A DNA stretch of 64,000 nucleotides from Pseudomonas pseudonitroreducens (GCF_021603645.1 NZ_BQHJ01000001.1:682001-746000), one strand, 5' to 3'; positions 27,477 through 39,861 are shown, counted from the stretch's first letter. The notes: a model not told the origin generated them from the sequence alone. Program-made: numbers and translations.

Positions 27477-28400
27477 TTACTTCGCCTGGCCGGAAATGTT
27501 GTAGATGTAACCGGCGAGAATGTGCACTTTGTCTTTGCCCAGGTATTGCTCCTGCGCCGGCATCTGGCCCTGGCGGCCGTGACGGATGGTCTGCTGCAGT
27601 TGCGCGTAGCTGGAACCGTAGATGAAGGCGCCCGGGTGAGTCAGATCAGGTGCGCCCATCATTGGGTTGCCCTTGCCTTCCGGGCCGTGGCAGGCGACAC
27701 AGGTGGTGGCGAACAGCTTGCTGCCGTTGTCCACGTTCTCGGCGCTCACCCCTTCGGGCAGCTTGCGGCCGTCCAGGTTGGCGGTCACGAAAGCGGCCAC
27801 GTCCTGCACGCCCTTGTCGCCCAGCACTTCACCCCAGGCCGGCATGGCGGCGTGGCGGCCACCGAGGATGGTGGTCTCGATGTCCTGGGCGGTGCCGCCC
27901 CAGCGCCAGTCGCTGTCGGTCAGGTTGGGGAAGCCCACCGCGCCCTTGGCATCCGAGCCGTGGCAGATCGAGCAGTAGGTGGCGAAAAGGCGCTCGCCCA
28001 TTTTCATGGCTTGCGGATCTTTTGCGACTTCTTCCACGGGCATGGCGGCGTATTTGGCGAAGATCGGGCCGTATTTTTCCTTGGCCAGGGCTTCTTCACG
28101 CTCCCATTGCTTGTCCTGGGTCCAGCCGCCGTCGTAGCCCGGCAGGACGCCTTTCCAGTTGCCCAGGCCCGGGTAGAGCACCAGGTAGCCGGCGGCGAAC
28201 ACGATGGTGCCGACGAACAGCAGGAACCACCACTTGGGCAGCGGGTTGTCGTACTCCTCGATGCCGTCGAAGGCGTGGCCCATGGTCTGGTCGGTGGTGT
28301 TCGAGGACTGCCCGCTGCGGGTGGCGAATACCAGCCACAGCAGGGCGATCAGCGAGCCGACTGTTAGTACGGTGATGTACAGACTCCAGAAGGTAGTCAT
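27477..28400 (-). CDS. ccoP2: cbb3 oxidase dihaem subunit CcoP (distal copy)
   Basis: A 307-residue dihaem cytochrome c with the same layout as the proximal copy: two helices, CSICH and CVACH haem sites, and methionine ligands in AAMPAWGEV and GQMPAQ. It is shorter than the proximal copy because the linker reads [18 protein letters not shown]. Its ATG overlaps ccoQ2 by 4 bp. Last gene of the ANR-type operon. Confidence 0.96.
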   Translation of the reverse strand: MTTFWSLYITVLTVGSLIALLWLVFATRSGQSSNTTDQTMGHAFDGIEEYDNPLPKWWFLLFVGTIVFAAGYLVLYPGLGNWKGVLPGYDGGWTQDKQWEREEALAKEKYGPIFAKYAAMPVEEVAKDPQAMKMGERLFATYCSICHGSDAKGAVGFPNLTDSDWRWGGTAQDIETTILGGRHAAMPAWGEVLGDKGVQDVAAFVTANLDGRKLPEGVSAENVDNGSKLFATTCVACHGPEGKGNPMMGAPDLTHPGAFIYGSSYAQLQQTIRHGRQGQMPAQEQYLGKDKVHILAGYIYNISGQAK

Positions 28401-28588
28401 GCGTTGTTGCTCCTAGAAGCTTGCTCTTGCTCAGCGTGACGCTTGGCTGCCGGGTCATCCGCGAAGGGCAATAGGGCGTCTTCGTCGAAGCGCTCCTTGC
28501 GTTTGCCGCCGTAAGCCCAGAGCAGTACGCCGACGAAGGCCACCATCACGATGACGGTGCCGAGGCCGCGAATGGTCCCGATATCCAT
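28397..28588 (-). CDS. ccoQ2: cbb3 oxidase subunit CcoQ (distal copy)
   Basis: A 63-residue single-span subunit starting [29 protein letters not shown], almost identical to the proximal CcoQ. The ATG lies 4 bp after the ccoO2 stop. Confidence 0.93.
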   Translation of the reverse strand: MDIGTIRGLGTVIVMVAFVGVLLWAYGGKRKERFDEDALLPFADDPAAKRHAEQEQASRSNNA

Positions 28589-28592
28589 GCTG

Positions 28593-29201
28593 TCACCGCT
28601 TGTTCTTGATGGAGGTGCCGAGGACCTGCAGGTACGCGACTACCGCGTCCATTTCGGTCTTCCCTTTGACGGCGTCGCTGGCGCCGGCGATGTCGTCGTC
28701 CGTGTAGGGCACGCCCATGACACGCATCACTTCCAGTTTCTTCGCCGTGTCCTTGCCGTCGAGCTTGTTCTCGACCAGCCAGGGGTAGGCGGGCATCTTC
28801 GACTCCGGGACCACGTTGCGCGGGTTGTAGAGGTGCGCGCGGTGCCAGTCGTCCGAGTAGCGGCCGCCAACGCGGGCCAGATCCGGGCCGGTACGCTTGG
28901 AGCCCCACAGGAACGGGTGGTCCCAGACGCTTTCGCCGGCAACGGAGTAGTGGCCGTAGCGCTCGGTCTCGGCGCGGAACGGACGGATCATCTGCGAGTG
29001 GCAGCCCACGCAGCCTTCGCGGATGTAAACGTCACGGCCTTCCAGTTGCAGGGCGGTGTAGGGCTTCATGCCTTCCACCGGGGTATTGGTCACGTCCTGG
29101 AAGAACAGCGGGACGATCTGGGTCAGGCCGCCGATGCTCACGGCGACGGCCATGCACAGGGCCAGCAGGCCGACGTTTTTCTCAAGTACTTCGTGTTTCA
29201 T
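28593..29201 (-). CDS. ccoO2: cbb3 oxidase monohaem subunit CcoO (distal copy)
   Basis: A 202-residue monohaem cytochrome c: membrane anchor, CVGCH and MPAYPWL. The central block from the haem motif to [10 protein letters not shown] is almost identical to the proximal copy. Differences cluster in the membrane helix and the C-terminus, as expected for subunits sharing partners. Confidence 0.96.
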   Translation of the reverse strand: MKHEVLEKNVGLLALCMAVAVSIGGLTQIVPLFFQDVTNTPVEGMKPYTALQLEGRDVYIREGCVGCHSQMIRPFRAETERYGHYSVAGESVWDHPFLWGSKRTGPDLARVGGRYSDDWHRAHLYNPRNVVPESKMPAYPWLVENKLDGKDTAKKLEVMRVMGVPYTDDDIAGASDAVKGKTEMDAVVAYLQVLGTSIKNKR

Positions 29202-29211
29202 GTCGGTCTCC

Positions 29212-30636
29212 TCAGGCCATCTGCGCCGCGGCTTGCATTTCAGCCGGTTTGGCGGCCGCTACGGTGCGCCAGACGTTGTAGGCCATGACCAGCATGCCCA
29301 GCAGGAAGATGGCACCACCGATCATTCGCACGATGAAGCCGGGGTGGCCGGCGGCCAGGGCTTCGACGAAGGAGTAGGTGAGGGTGCCGTCGGAGTTCAC
29401 TGCGCGCCACATCAGGCCCTGGGTGATGCCGTTGACCCACATGGAGGCGATGTACAGAACGGTGCCGATGGTGGCCAGCCAGAAGTGGGTGTTGATCAGG
29501 CCCACGCTGTGCATCTGCTCGCGGCCGAAGACCTTCGGGATCATGTGGTACAGCGAGCCGATGGACACCATCGCTACCCAGCCCAGAGCGCCGGCGTGTA
29601 CGTGGCCGATGGTCCAGTCGGTGTAGTGGGAGAGGGCGTTGACGGTCTTGATGGCCATCATCGGGCCTTCGAAGGTGGACATGCCGTAGAAGGCCAGGGA
29701 AACCACCAGGAAGCGCAGGATCGGGTCGGTGCGCAGCTTATGCCAGGCGCCGGAGAGGGTCATCATGCCGTTGATCATGCCGCCCCAGCTCGGAGCCAGC
29801 AGGATCAGGGACATCACCATGCCCAGCGACTGCGCCCAGTCCGGCAGCGCGGTGTAGTGCAGGTGGTGCGGGCCGGCCCAGATGTAGACGGCGATCAGCG
29901 CCCAGAAGTGGACGATGGACAGGCGATAGGAATAGACCGGACGCTCGGCCTGCTTCGGAACGAAGTAGTACATCATCCCCAGGAAGCCGGCGGTCAGGAA
30001 GAAGCCCACGGCGTTGTGGCCGTACCACCACTGGATCATGGCGTCAGTGGCGCCCGAGTACAGCGAGTAGGACTTGGTCAGGCTGACCGGGATCTCCAGG
30101 TTGTTGACCACGTGCAGGATCGCCACGGTCAGGATGAAGCCGCCGAAGAACCAGTTGCCCACATAGATGTGCTTGGTCTTGCGCTTCATCAGGGTGCCGA
30201 AGAAGACGATGGCGTAGGAAACCCAGACAATGGTGATCAGGATGTCGATCGGCCATTCCAGCTCGGCGTACTCCTTGGAGGAGGTCATGCCCAGCGGCAG
30301 GGTAATGGCGGCCAACAGAATCACCAGCTGCCAACCCCAGAAGGTGAAGGAAGCGAGCGGGCCTGCGAAGAGACGGGTCTGGCAGGTACGCTGCACCGAG
30401 TAGTAGCTGGTGGCGAACAGTGCGCAGCCGCCGAAGGCGAAAATCACCGCATTGGTATGCAACGGACGCAGGCGCCCGAAGCTCGTCCACGGTAGGCCGA
30501 GGTTAAGGTCCGGCCACACCAGTTGCGCGGCGATCAGGACACCGACGGCCATGCCGACGATTCCCCACACCACTGTCATAATGGCGAATTGGCGGACCAC
30601 CTTATAGTTATAAGCGGTCTGATTGGTTGTGCTCAT
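29212..30636 (-). CDS. ccoN2: cbb3 oxidase catalytic subunit CcoN (distal copy)
   Basis: A 474-residue catalytic subunit with the same histidine motifs as the proximal copy ([41 protein letters not shown]). ATG 30636 begins [20 protein letters not shown]. By position and by the perfect ANR box at 30782-30795 it corresponds to P. aeruginosa cco2, the low-oxygen-induced oxidase. First gene of ccoN2O2Q2P2. Confidence 0.96.
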   Translation of the reverse strand: MSTTNQTAYNYKVVRQFAIMTVVWGIVGMAVGVLIAAQLVWPDLNLGLPWTSFGRLRPLHTNAVIFAFGGCALFATSYYSVQRTCQTRLFAGPLASFTFWGWQLVILLAAITLPLGMTSSKEYAELEWPIDILITIVWVSYAIVFFGTLMKRKTKHIYVGNWFFGGFILTVAILHVVNNLEIPVSLTKSYSLYSGATDAMIQWWYGHNAVGFFLTAGFLGMMYYFVPKQAERPVYSYRLSIVHFWALIAVYIWAGPHHLHYTALPDWAQSLGMVMSLILLAPSWGGMINGMMTLSGAWHKLRTDPILRFLVVSLAFYGMSTFEGPMMAIKTVNALSHYTDWTIGHVHAGALGWVAMVSIGSLYHMIPKVFGREQMHSVGLINTHFWLATIGTVLYIASMWVNGITQGLMWRAVNSDGTLTYSFVEALAAGHPGFIVRMIGGAIFLLGMLVMAYNVWRTVAAAKPAEMQAAAQMA

Positions 30637-30730
30637 TTATGGGCTTCCATCCACGGTTATGGGCTATGCCCATCCCGGCAAGGTTTTTACGGCTTACGGC
30701 GTATGCCGCCCCTCCCCCTTGGGATAGGTA

Positions 30731-30745
30731 CTAATTCGGAATTAG
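30731..30745. promoter_or_regulatory. Short perfect palindrome in the ccoN2/hydrolase divergent region
   Basis: CTAATTC-G-GAATTAG, 7-bp arms around one base, about 95 bp upstream of ccoN2 and 12 bp before the hydrolase ATG. It is close enough to the hydrolase start to act as an operator. Confidence 0.4.
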
Positions 30746-30756
30746 CGGAGTGAAGG

Positions 30757-31455
30757 ATGGATAAAGGCACCTCTTGGAATATTGATTCGGATCAATTGGC
30801 GCCTGAGACCTCTGTCGCGCGCGCCTGCGGTCCTTTGTCGCTGCTGCGGAACCCGGCACCCCGCGAACTGTCAGCGACGCTGGTTCTGGCGCATGGCGCC
30901 GGTGCGCCGATGGACAGTCCGTTCATGCACGAGATCGCCGCGCGTCTGGCTGAAAGAGGTATCTCGGTAGTGCGATTCGAGTTCCCCTATATGGCTATGC
31001 GTCGCGAGGACGGTCGGCGCCGTCCGCCGAATCCGCAGAAGCAGTTGCTCGACTGCTGGCGGCAGGTCTATGCCCAGGTCCGCGCCGAAGTGCCGGGCCG
31101 GCTGGCCATCGGTGGCAAGTCCATGGGCGGGCGGATGGCCAGCCTGCTGGCGGACGAGCTGGGTGTGGACGCGCTGGTTTGTCTCGGCTACCCGTTCTAT
31201 GCCGCCGGCAAGCCGGAAAAGCCCCGCGTCGCCCATCTCGCGGATCTGCAGACGCCGACCCTGATCGTTCAGGGCGAGCGCGATGCGCTGGGTGATCGCC
31301 CCACGGTGGCCGGCTATTCGCTGTCACCGGCGATCCAGTTGCACTGGCTGGCGGCTGCCGACCATGACCTGAAGCCGTTGAAGGCTTCCGGGCTGACTCA
31401 CGAGCAGCATCTGCAAAGCACTGCGGCAAGGATCGAAGCTTTTCTATTGCCCTAA
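30757..31455 (+). CDS. Alpha/beta hydrolase of the Tex30/KANL3 type
   Basis: A 232-residue soluble hydrolase. LVLAHGAGAPMDSPFMHEIA carries the oxyanion-hole HGAG. GGKSMGGRMASLLA is the nucleophile elbow (GxSxG with Ser in GKSMGG), TPTLIVQGERDALGD holds the acid and the C-terminal DHDLKP the histidine. This matches the predicted dienelactone-hydrolase-like family of KANL3/Tex30. GGAGTGAAGG precedes ATG 30757. The first codons contain a perfect ANR box for the divergent ccoN2 operon, so transcription of this gene may also respond to ANR, as activator or roadblock. Confidence 0.88.
   Translation: MDKGTSWNIDSDQLAPETSVARACGPLSLLRNPAPRELSATLVLAHGAGAPMDSPFMHEIAARLAERGISVVRFEFPYMAMRREDGRRRPPNPQKQLLDCWRQVYAQVRAEVPGRLAIGGKSMGGRMASLLADELGVDALVCLGYPFYAAGKPEKPRVAHLADLQTPTLIVQGERDALGDRPTVAGYSLSPAIQLHWLAAADHDLKPLKASGLTHEQHLQSTAARIEAFLLP
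30782..30795. promoter_or_regulatory. Perfect ANR/FNR box inside the start of the hydrolase gene
   Basis: TTGAT-TCGG-ATCAA, all ten conserved positions. Centred about 152 bp upstream of the ccoN2 ATG, and 25 bp inside the divergent hydrolase reading frame. Confidence 0.88.
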
Positions 31456-31488
31456 TCGGCCCTTAAGGCAGCGCTTCCTATCCTCGCC

Positions 31489-31514
31489 GGCGTCGACTCC
31501 TGGTAGTCGACGCC
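31489..31514. promoter_or_regulatory. Perfect 10-bp-arm dyad before the reductase-like gene
   Basis: GGCGTCGACT / AGTCGACGCC with a 6-base centre, 31 bp upstream of the next ATG. There is no T-run, so it is more likely an operator or an mRNA leader hairpin than a terminator. Confidence 0.5.
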
Positions 31515-31544
31515 CCGCTTCCAGAGGACAGGCCGAAAGCTGCC

Positions 31545-32717
31545 ATGAACCCCGATTACGCTGAACGCATTGCCACCCAACCCCTCCGATACTCCACCAG
31601 CGCCGCGCATAGCCTGTTGCTGACCGGCGCCACGGGCTTCCTCGGTGGCGCCGTCGCCGCCCACCTGATCGCCGATGGTCACGCTCCGGCGCTACTGTTC
31701 CTGGTTCGCGCCGAATCGCCCGAGCAGGGCCTGCTGCGCCTGCGCGACAACCTGCGCCTGCACTGTGTGCCGGAATCTGCGCTGCAGAGCCTTCAGGAGC
31801 AGCAGATTCTCTGCGGCGACCTGCTGGATACCGCCTGGATGCAGGGCGCGCGTGCCCGCCTGATGCGGGTGGAGCAGGTGATCAACTGCGCGGCGGTGGC
31901 TTCGTTCTCGAAGAACCCAAGCATCTGGCCGGTGAATGTCGAGGGCACTTTTGCTTTCGCCAAGCTGCTCAGTCAGTCGCGCAATCTCAAGCGCTTCCTG
32001 CATGTGGGTACGGCCATGTGCTGCGGGCCGCAACGCGAGTCGCCGGTTCGCGAGTCCTGGGATTTCCCGGACAGCGAAGACCAGTTGGTGGACTACACGG
32101 CCTCCAAGGCCGAGATCGAGCGGCGCATGCGCGAGGAGCTGCCGTCGCTGCCCCTGGTGGTGGCGCGTCCTTCCATCGTGGTGGGGCATCGCGAGCTTGG
32201 CTGTCGCGCCTCGGGGAGCATTTTCTGGGTGTTCCGCATGGGCTTCGCCCTCGAGAGCTTCACCTGCGGCCTGGATGAGCAGATCGACGTGATCCCGGTG
32301 GACTACTGCGCCGAAGCGCTGGTGGCCCTGGCTCTCAAGCCGACTCTGAGCCACAGCCTCTACCACATCTCCGCGGGCAACGGTTCGGCCTGCACCTTCG
32401 GCGAAATCGATCGCGCCTACGCCGACGCTCGTGGCGAGGCACCGGTGGGCAAGCGTTATCGCAAGGTCAGCAGTGAGGACCTGCGCGAGCTGGCCGGCAG
32501 CTTCGAAAGCCGCATCGGCAAGGCCAATCCGCGCCTGGTGCTGCGGGCGCTACGTCTGTACAGCGGCTTCGCCGACCTCAACTACCTGTTCGACAACCAG
32601 CGCCTGCTGGATGAAGGCATCGCCGCGCCGCCGCGTTTCACCGATTACGTGGACGTGTGCGTGCATTCCTCGCGGGATGTCAGCATTCCGGCGCAGATGC
32701 AGTGGGACTTCAAGTAA
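31545..32717 (+). CDS. Extended SDR / thioester-reductase-like NAD(P)-binding protein
   Basis: A 390-residue protein with the male-sterility/NAD_binding_4 fold seen in fatty acyl-CoA and thioester reductases. Rossmann motif TGATGFLGGAVAAHL is at about residues 27-41. VINCAAVASFS is the middle strand, and YTASKAEIE contains the catalytic YxxxK. RPSIVVGHRELG is the conserved substrate-site loop. The C-terminal part (residues about 290-390) has no recognised motif. The product of the reaction is not known; a lipid or thioester substrate is inferred. It follows the hydrolase by 89 bp. Confidence 0.85.
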   Translation: MNPDYAERIATQPLRYSTSAAHSLLLTGATGFLGGAVAAHLIADGHAPALLFLVRAESPEQGLLRLRDNLRLHCVPESALQSLQEQQILCGDLLDTAWMQGARARLMRVEQVINCAAVASFSKNPSIWPVNVEGTFAFAKLLSQSRNLKRFLHVGTAMCCGPQRESPVRESWDFPDSEDQLVDYTASKAEIERRMREELPSLPLVVARPSIVVGHRELGCRASGSIFWVFRMGFALESFTCGLDEQIDVIPVDYCAEALVALALKPTLSHSLYHISAGNGSACTFGEIDRAYADARGEAPVGKRYRKVSSEDLRELAGSFESRIGKANPRLVLRALRLYSGFADLNYLFDNQRLLDEGIAAPPRFTDYVDVCVHSSRDVSIPAQMQWDFK

Positions 32718-32747
32718 CCCGGCGAAATGCTGCGGGTCGGTGGATTT

Positions 32748-32816
32748 TGTAGGAGCGAGCTTGCTCGCGAACTGCCTCTGTGCGGGGCCAGGTTCGCGAG
32801 CAAGCTCGCTCCTACA
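32748..32816. repeat. REP pair
   Basis: TGTAGGAGCGAGCTTGCTCG and its inverse enclose CTGCCTCTGTGCGGGGCC. It lies between two convergent genes. Confidence 0.9.
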
Positions 32817-32836
32817 GTTGTCGCCGCGCGACAGAG

Positions 32837-32863
32837 GCGTAGGGCGCGTTATGCGCCCTACGC
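32837..32863. terminator. Perfect hairpin between convergent genes
   Basis: GCGTAGGGCGC / GCGCCCTACGC, 11-bp arms and a 5-base loop, 12 bp after the aer stop. No T-run, so perhaps a repeat-family hairpin; a stem GTAGGGCGC...GCGCCCTAC is common in pseudomonads. Confidence 0.5.
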
Positions 32864-32874
32864 GTTGTCTGGCC

Positions 32875-34440
32875 TCAGCGGTTGAACCGCTCCACCAGCG
32901 AATACTGGCGGTGCGCGGTCTGCGTCAGCTCTTCGCTGAGCAGGGCGGTGCGCTGGGCTTCGCCCGAGGTCTGGTCGGCGAGGTTGGCGATGGTGCTGAT
33001 GTTGCGGTTGATCTCCTCGGCCACGGCGCTCTGCTCCTCGGCAGCGGCGGCGATCTGGGTGGTCATCTCGGTGATGTTGGCCACCGCATCGCTGATGCCC
33101 ACCAGGGCGCTGTCCGCCTGCAGCACGCGCTCCACGCCTTCATCGGCCTGGCGACGACCGGAGTCCATGGCGCGTACCGCCTCGGTGGCGGTGTTCTGCA
33201 GGTTGGCAATCAACTGGTGAATCTGTCCGGTCGACTCGGCGGTACGCTGGGCCAGCGAGCGGACCTCGTCGGCGACGACGGCAAAGCCGCGGCCCATTTC
33301 ACCGGCACGCGCGGCCTCGATGGCGGCGTTGAGGGCCAGCAGGTTGGTCTGGTCGGCGATGCCCTTGATCACGTCCACCACGCCGCCAATCTGCTCGCTG
33401 TCGCGGGCCAGCTGGCTGACCGCTTCACCGGTTTCGCCCACGGAATTGGAGAGGCGCTGCATCGCTTCGCGGGTCTCGGCAGCGATCTGCCGGCCCTCGG
33501 TGGTCAGGTCGTTGGCCTGGCGGGTGGCATCGGCAGTGCGCTGCACGTTGTCAGCCACTTCCTGGGTGGTGGCGGCCATCTGGTTGACGGCGGTGGCCAC
33601 CTGCTCGGTCTCCTGGCGCTGGCGGTCGAGGCCGGCGGAGCTGTGGTGGGCCAGCGAGTCGGCTTCGCGGGCCTGCTCGGTGAGGGTTTCGGCGGTGTCC
33701 TGCAGACGCGTCAGACAGGTCTTCAGGCGTGCTTCCTGGCTGAGAATGGACATTTCCAAGCGTGCCTGGGCGCCGCGGCTGTCGGTGTACATCTGTGCGA
33801 TCAGCGGATCGGAGGTGGTCTGCTCGGCCAGGCGCAGCAGGCGCTTGAGGCCGCGCTGCTGCCAGCCGAGGCCGGCCAGGCCCAGTGGAATGGAGAGCAG
33901 CGCCGCCAGCAGGAAGCCCCAGTGGGAATTCAGCCAGACGCCAATAAGGAAGCCGATCTGGCCGATCAGGATGAACGGCAGCCAGTCCAGCAGCACCGGC
34001 AACCAGCGGTCGCGGGTGGGAATGGCTGACTTGCCGGCGTTGATCCGTGCGTACAGCGCTTCGGCTCGGCGTACCTGTTCGGCGGAGGGTTTCACCCGCA
34101 CCGATTCGTAGCCGACGATCTCGTTGCGCTCATAGATGGGCGTGACGTAGGCGCTGACCCAGTAGTGATCACCGTTCTTGCAGCGGTTCTTGACGATGCC
34201 CATCCACGGGCGGCCTTTCTTCAGGGTCGCCCACATGTGCGCGAAGACGGCTGCCGGGACGTCCGGATGGCGCACCAGGTTGTGCGGCGCGCCGACCAGC
34301 TCCTCGCGGGAAAAGCCGCTGATGGCGGTGAAGGCGTCGTTGGCATAGGCGATGACGCCGCGGGCATCGGTGGTGGAGATCAGCCGCTGTTCGGCGGGGA
34401 AGGTGCGTTCACGCTGGGTGATCGGCTGGTTGTTGCGCAT
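32875..34440 (-). CDS. aer: PAS-domain aerotaxis receptor (Aer type)
   Basis: A 521-residue methyl-accepting chemotaxis protein with an N-terminal PAS domain (residues about 15-110: [31 protein letters not shown]). A membrane hairpin follows ([26 protein letters not shown] and [17 protein letters not shown], about 140-190) without a periplasmic ligand domain. The MCP signalling domain has the conserved tip [28 protein letters not shown] 34440 ([12 protein letters not shown]) is chosen. An ANR-like box about 70 bp upstream fits low-oxygen induction, as reported for P. aeruginosa Aer. Confidence 0.94.
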   Translation of the reverse strand: MRNNQPITQRERTFPAEQRLISTTDARGVIAYANDAFTAISGFSREELVGAPHNLVRHPDVPAAVFAHMWATLKKGRPWMGIVKNRCKNGDHYWVSAYVTPIYERNEIVGYESVRVKPSAEQVRRAEALYARINAGKSAIPTRDRWLPVLLDWLPFILIGQIGFLIGVWLNSHWGFLLAALLSIPLGLAGLGWQQRGLKRLLRLAEQTTSDPLIAQMYTDSRGAQARLEMSILSQEARLKTCLTRLQDTAETLTEQAREADSLAHHSSAGLDRQRQETEQVATAVNQMAATTQEVADNVQRTADATRQANDLTTEGRQIAAETREAMQRLSNSVGETGEAVSQLARDSEQIGGVVDVIKGIADQTNLLALNAAIEAARAGEMGRGFAVVADEVRSLAQRTAESTGQIHQLIANLQNTATEAVRAMDSGRRQADEGVERVLQADSALVGISDAVANITEMTTQIAAAAEEQSAVAEEINRNISTIANLADQTSGEAQRTALLSEELTQTAHRQYSLVERFNR

Positions 34441-34507
34441 CAGGCTGGAATCTCGGGAAGGTCGAAATGGTACGTCTGTCCAGCTTATCGGCCGCCGGAT
34501 CGGAAAT

Positions 34508-34521
34508 TTGATAGCGATCAC
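34508..34521 (-). promoter_or_regulatory. ANR/FNR box upstream of aer
   Basis: On the minus strand GTGAT-CGCT-ATCAA, nine of ten conserved positions. It is centred about 74 bp upstream of the aer ATG. Confidence 0.8.
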
Positions 34522-34603
34522 AGAAAAATGTCAGAAGAGTGACGCCAGGATATGGACGATAGCCTATCGCCATCGGTCACGGAAATGAAACCAAAGAAGG
34601 AGG

Positions 34604-34628
34604 GCGGCGGCCCGTTGCAGGCCGCCGC
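34604..34628 (-). terminator. Terminator of acnA
   Basis: 9-bp arms GCGGCGGCC / GGCCGCCGC with a 7-base loop, 6 bp after the acnA stop, followed by CTCCTTCTTTGGTTTC on the minus strand. Confidence 0.75.
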
Positions 34629-34634
34629 TCCGCT

Positions 34635-37367
<2,733 letters not shown>

Positions 37368-37587
37368 GACATTCTCCTCAGGCTTGGATTCTGCTCGTGA
37401 TCGTCAGGCACGGCTGATCTCGGGTGCGCTAGCGATACTTGGCGAAAGTGCGCTCAACCGAGCTGATCCATCGCAGAAAAAGCGCGATTGACGGCAAATT
37501 TCGCCATGCAGGGCAATCATCGGGCAGTCTTCTGGGCGGTTAGGCCAGAACACTCAAGCTAGACCGTCCGACGGGGTGTTGCCATCT

Positions 37588-37623
37588 GTTCTGGACCGTT
37601 CGCTTGGCGAACGGGTTCAGAAC
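37588..37623 (+). other. Long hairpin in the acnA-rlmM divergent region
   Basis: GTTCTGGACCGTTCGC / GCGAACGGGTTCAGAAC enclose a 3-base loop; the arms pair with one mismatch and one bulge. It lies about 90 bp before rlmM in a 345-bp gap (37368-37712) with no gene. No terminator T-run follows. It could be a leader structure or an operator; I cannot assign it. Confidence 0.5.
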
Positions 37624-37712
37624 AAATGACTCTGTCTGTGGGACTATTCCTGCGAATCTGCATGAAACCTTCGTGGGCAGCCTCTATAGTGCGCGGCCGA
37701 GGAGACACCCCG

Positions 37713-38780
37713 ATGAATACCCTGTTACTGCACTGCCGGCCGGGCTTCGAGAACGAGGTCTGCGCCGAGCTGTCCGAGCACGCCGCGCGCCTGGACATTC
37801 CCGGCTACGCCCGCGCCAAGCCGGCTAGCGCCTACGCCGAATTTATCTGCATGGACGCCGATGGCGCCGAGCGCCTGATGCGCCAACTGCGCTTTCCCGA
37901 GCTGATCTTCCCGCGCCAGTGGGCGCGTGGTAGCGGTTTCACCGCGTTGCCGGAAACGGACCGTATCGGCGCGATCCTCGAGGCCCTGGCCGGTTTCCCG
38001 CAGTGCGGCAGCCTCTGGCTGGAGGTGTTCGACACCAACGACGGCAAGGAGCTGTCGACCTTCTGCCGCAAGTTCGAGAAGCCCCTGCGCGCGGCCCTGG
38101 TGAAAGCCGGCAAGCTGGTGGAAGACCCGAGCCTGCCGCGCCTGCTGCTGACCTTCCGCTCCGGTCGCGAGGCGTTCATCGGTCTGGCCGAGGCGCGCAA
38201 CTGCGCCATGTGGCCGATGGGCATCCCGCGCCTGAAGTTCCCTCGCGAGGCGCCCAGCCGCTCGACGCTCAAGCTGGAAGAAGCCTGGCACCACTTCATC
38301 CCCCGCGCCGACTGGGATCGCCGTCTGGCGCCGGACATGCTCGCCGTGGACCTGGGCGCGTCGCCCGGCGGCTGGACCTGGCAACTGGTGAACCGCGAGA
38401 TGCGCGTGGTCGCCGTGGACAACGGGCCGATGGCGGAGAACCTGATGTACTCCGGGCTGGTGGAGCACCAGCGCGTTGATGGTTACGCCTTCCGTCCGCG
38501 CCAGCGCATGGACTGGATGGTCTGCGACATCGTCGAGAAGCCCGCGCGCACGGGCGCGATGATCGAAACCTGGATCGGCGAGGGACTCTGCCGCGAGGCC
38601 ATCGTCAACCTCAAGCTACCGATGAAACAGCGCTACGCCGAGGTACGGCGCATCCTTGATCGCCTGGAAGAGTCCTTCCGCGAGCGCGGGCTGAAAGTGC
38701 AGATCGGCTGCAAGCAGCTCTACCACGACCGTGAGGAAGTAACCTGCCACCTGCGCCGCATCGAGAGGGGCGAGCGCTAG
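37713..38780 (+). CDS. rlmM: 23S rRNA 2'-O-ribose C2498 methyltransferase
   Basis: A 355-residue RlmM. N-terminal THUMP-like domain (MNTLLLHCRPGFENEVCAELSEHAARL), then the Rossmann methyltransferase domain with the SAM motif DLGASPGGWTWQLV (about residues 211-224), DNGPM and the catalytic-lysine segment NLKLPMKQR. ATG 37713 is preceded by GAGGAGA; an upstream in-frame ATG would add an unlikely leader. Confidence 0.95.
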   Translation: MNTLLLHCRPGFENEVCAELSEHAARLDIPGYARAKPASAYAEFICMDADGAERLMRQLRFPELIFPRQWARGSGFTALPETDRIGAILEALAGFPQCGSLWLEVFDTNDGKELSTFCRKFEKPLRAALVKAGKLVEDPSLPRLLLTFRSGREAFIGLAEARNCAMWPMGIPRLKFPREAPSRSTLKLEEAWHHFIPRADWDRRLAPDMLAVDLGASPGGWTWQLVNREMRVVAVDNGPMAENLMYSGLVEHQRVDGYAFRPRQRMDWMVCDIVEKPARTGAMIETWIGEGLCREAIVNLKLPMKQRYAEVRRILDRLEESFRERGLKVQIGCKQLYHDREEVTCHLRRIERGER

Positions 38781-38880
38781 CGGCGCGGAACTGCCCGGCC
38801 ACGCCACCCGACCTTCGGTGACTTGCCGCGCCGCCCGGCATTGCCCATGCTGTGCGGCGCGAATCCTTGCGGAGACCTTC

Positions 38881-39759
38881 GTGAAGCGAAAGTTGCCCTC
38901 CCTCCTGGGCAGTTACAGCCGCATGCTGCTGCCGCGCCGCGGCCTTGGCCGCGATGAGCGCGTGCCTTACCTGGCGATGGACAGCCGCACCCTGAAATTC
39001 GACCTGCGCCACCTGCGCGCCTACCGCCAGCACTTCGGGCTCGATCCGGCGCTGGGCGTGCCGCTGCTCTATCCGCAGGTGATCAGCCTGCCGCTGCACC
39101 TGCGTCTGCTCAGCCGCTCGCGCATGCCGCTGTCGGTCGTGGGGCTGATCCACCTGCGCAGCCACATCCAGCGCTACCGCATGCTCGACGAGAACGAACC
39201 GCTGCAGTTCGATTGCCGCATTCTCACCAGTCGACGCAGCGAGCTTGGGCTGGAGGTGGATGTGGTCACCGAGGCCTGGCACCACGACATGCTCTACTGG
39301 CAGTCGATCACCACCTACCTGCGCCGCGGCGACTTCCTCGATGCCGAGGCCAAAGCCGATCCGCTGCCCGAGCGCGCCCAGTGGCACACACTGGAAGCGC
39401 CGGTGCATTCCGGCGTGCAGTGGCGCGTGCCGAAGATCGTCGGCTGGCGCTATGCCGGGCTGAGCGGCGACTTCAACCCACTGCACCTGTCGCGGCTGAT
39501 GGCCTCGCATTACGGCTTCGGCAAACCCTTCGCCCACGGCATGTGGGGCCTGGCGCGCAGCCTCACCGGCCGTCGCCTGGCGGAGAACGTGCGCCTGGAC
39601 GCGCACTTCAAGGCGCCGCTGCCGCTGGGCAGCCAGGTGAAGCAGGTCTATCGCCGCCTCGGCAAGAAGGAGCAGTGGGCGTTGCTGCCCGCCGAAGGCG
39701 ATGGCCAGCCGATGCTGCTGGCGCAGCTGGACGAGGCGCCGGACGGGCCGTTGCGTTAG
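38881..39759 (+). CDS. MaoC-like (R)-hydratase
   Basis: A 292-residue hotdog-fold hydratase. The hydratase-2 motif YAGLSGDFNPLHLSRLMASHYGFGKPFAHGMW (about residues 197-228) has the Asp and His of the active site. The N-terminal half is a degenerate second hotdog. The substrate would be an enoyl-CoA or enoyl-ACP. GTG 38881 is chosen (GGAGACCTTC upstream); an ATG at 38818 lies too near rlmM's end and has no ribosome-binding site. It lies 100 bp after rlmM. Confidence 0.88.
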   Translation: MKRKLPSLLGSYSRMLLPRRGLGRDERVPYLAMDSRTLKFDLRHLRAYRQHFGLDPALGVPLLYPQVISLPLHLRLLSRSRMPLSVVGLIHLRSHIQRYRMLDENEPLQFDCRILTSRRSELGLEVDVVTEAWHHDMLYWQSITTYLRRGDFLDAEAKADPLPERAQWHTLEAPVHSGVQWRVPKIVGWRYAGLSGDFNPLHLSRLMASHYGFGKPFAHGMWGLARSLTGRRLAENVRLDAHFKAPLPLGSQVKQVYRRLGKKEQWALLPAEGDGQPMLLAQLDEAPDGPLR

Positions 39760-39790
39760 GCGTTTCGCCGGGAAGCGTTGGTGCGGCTCT

Positions 39791-39861
39791 GTTCGCGAGC
39801 AAGCTCGCTCCTACAAACAGTGCGCCGATGCAAACCTGTAGGAGCGAGCTTGCTCGCGAAC
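39791..39861. repeat. REP pair, inverted order
   Basis: Here the outward order is reversed: GTTCGCGAGCAAGCTCGCTC first and GTAGGAGCGAGCTTGCTCG second, with a 25-bp spacer. It lies in the convergent gap downstream of the MaoC-like gene. Confidence 0.9.

Noticed and set aside
37626-37712. Longer start of rlmM at 37626
   Set aside because: The extra 29 residues are not RlmM-like; GAGGAGA precedes ATG 37713.
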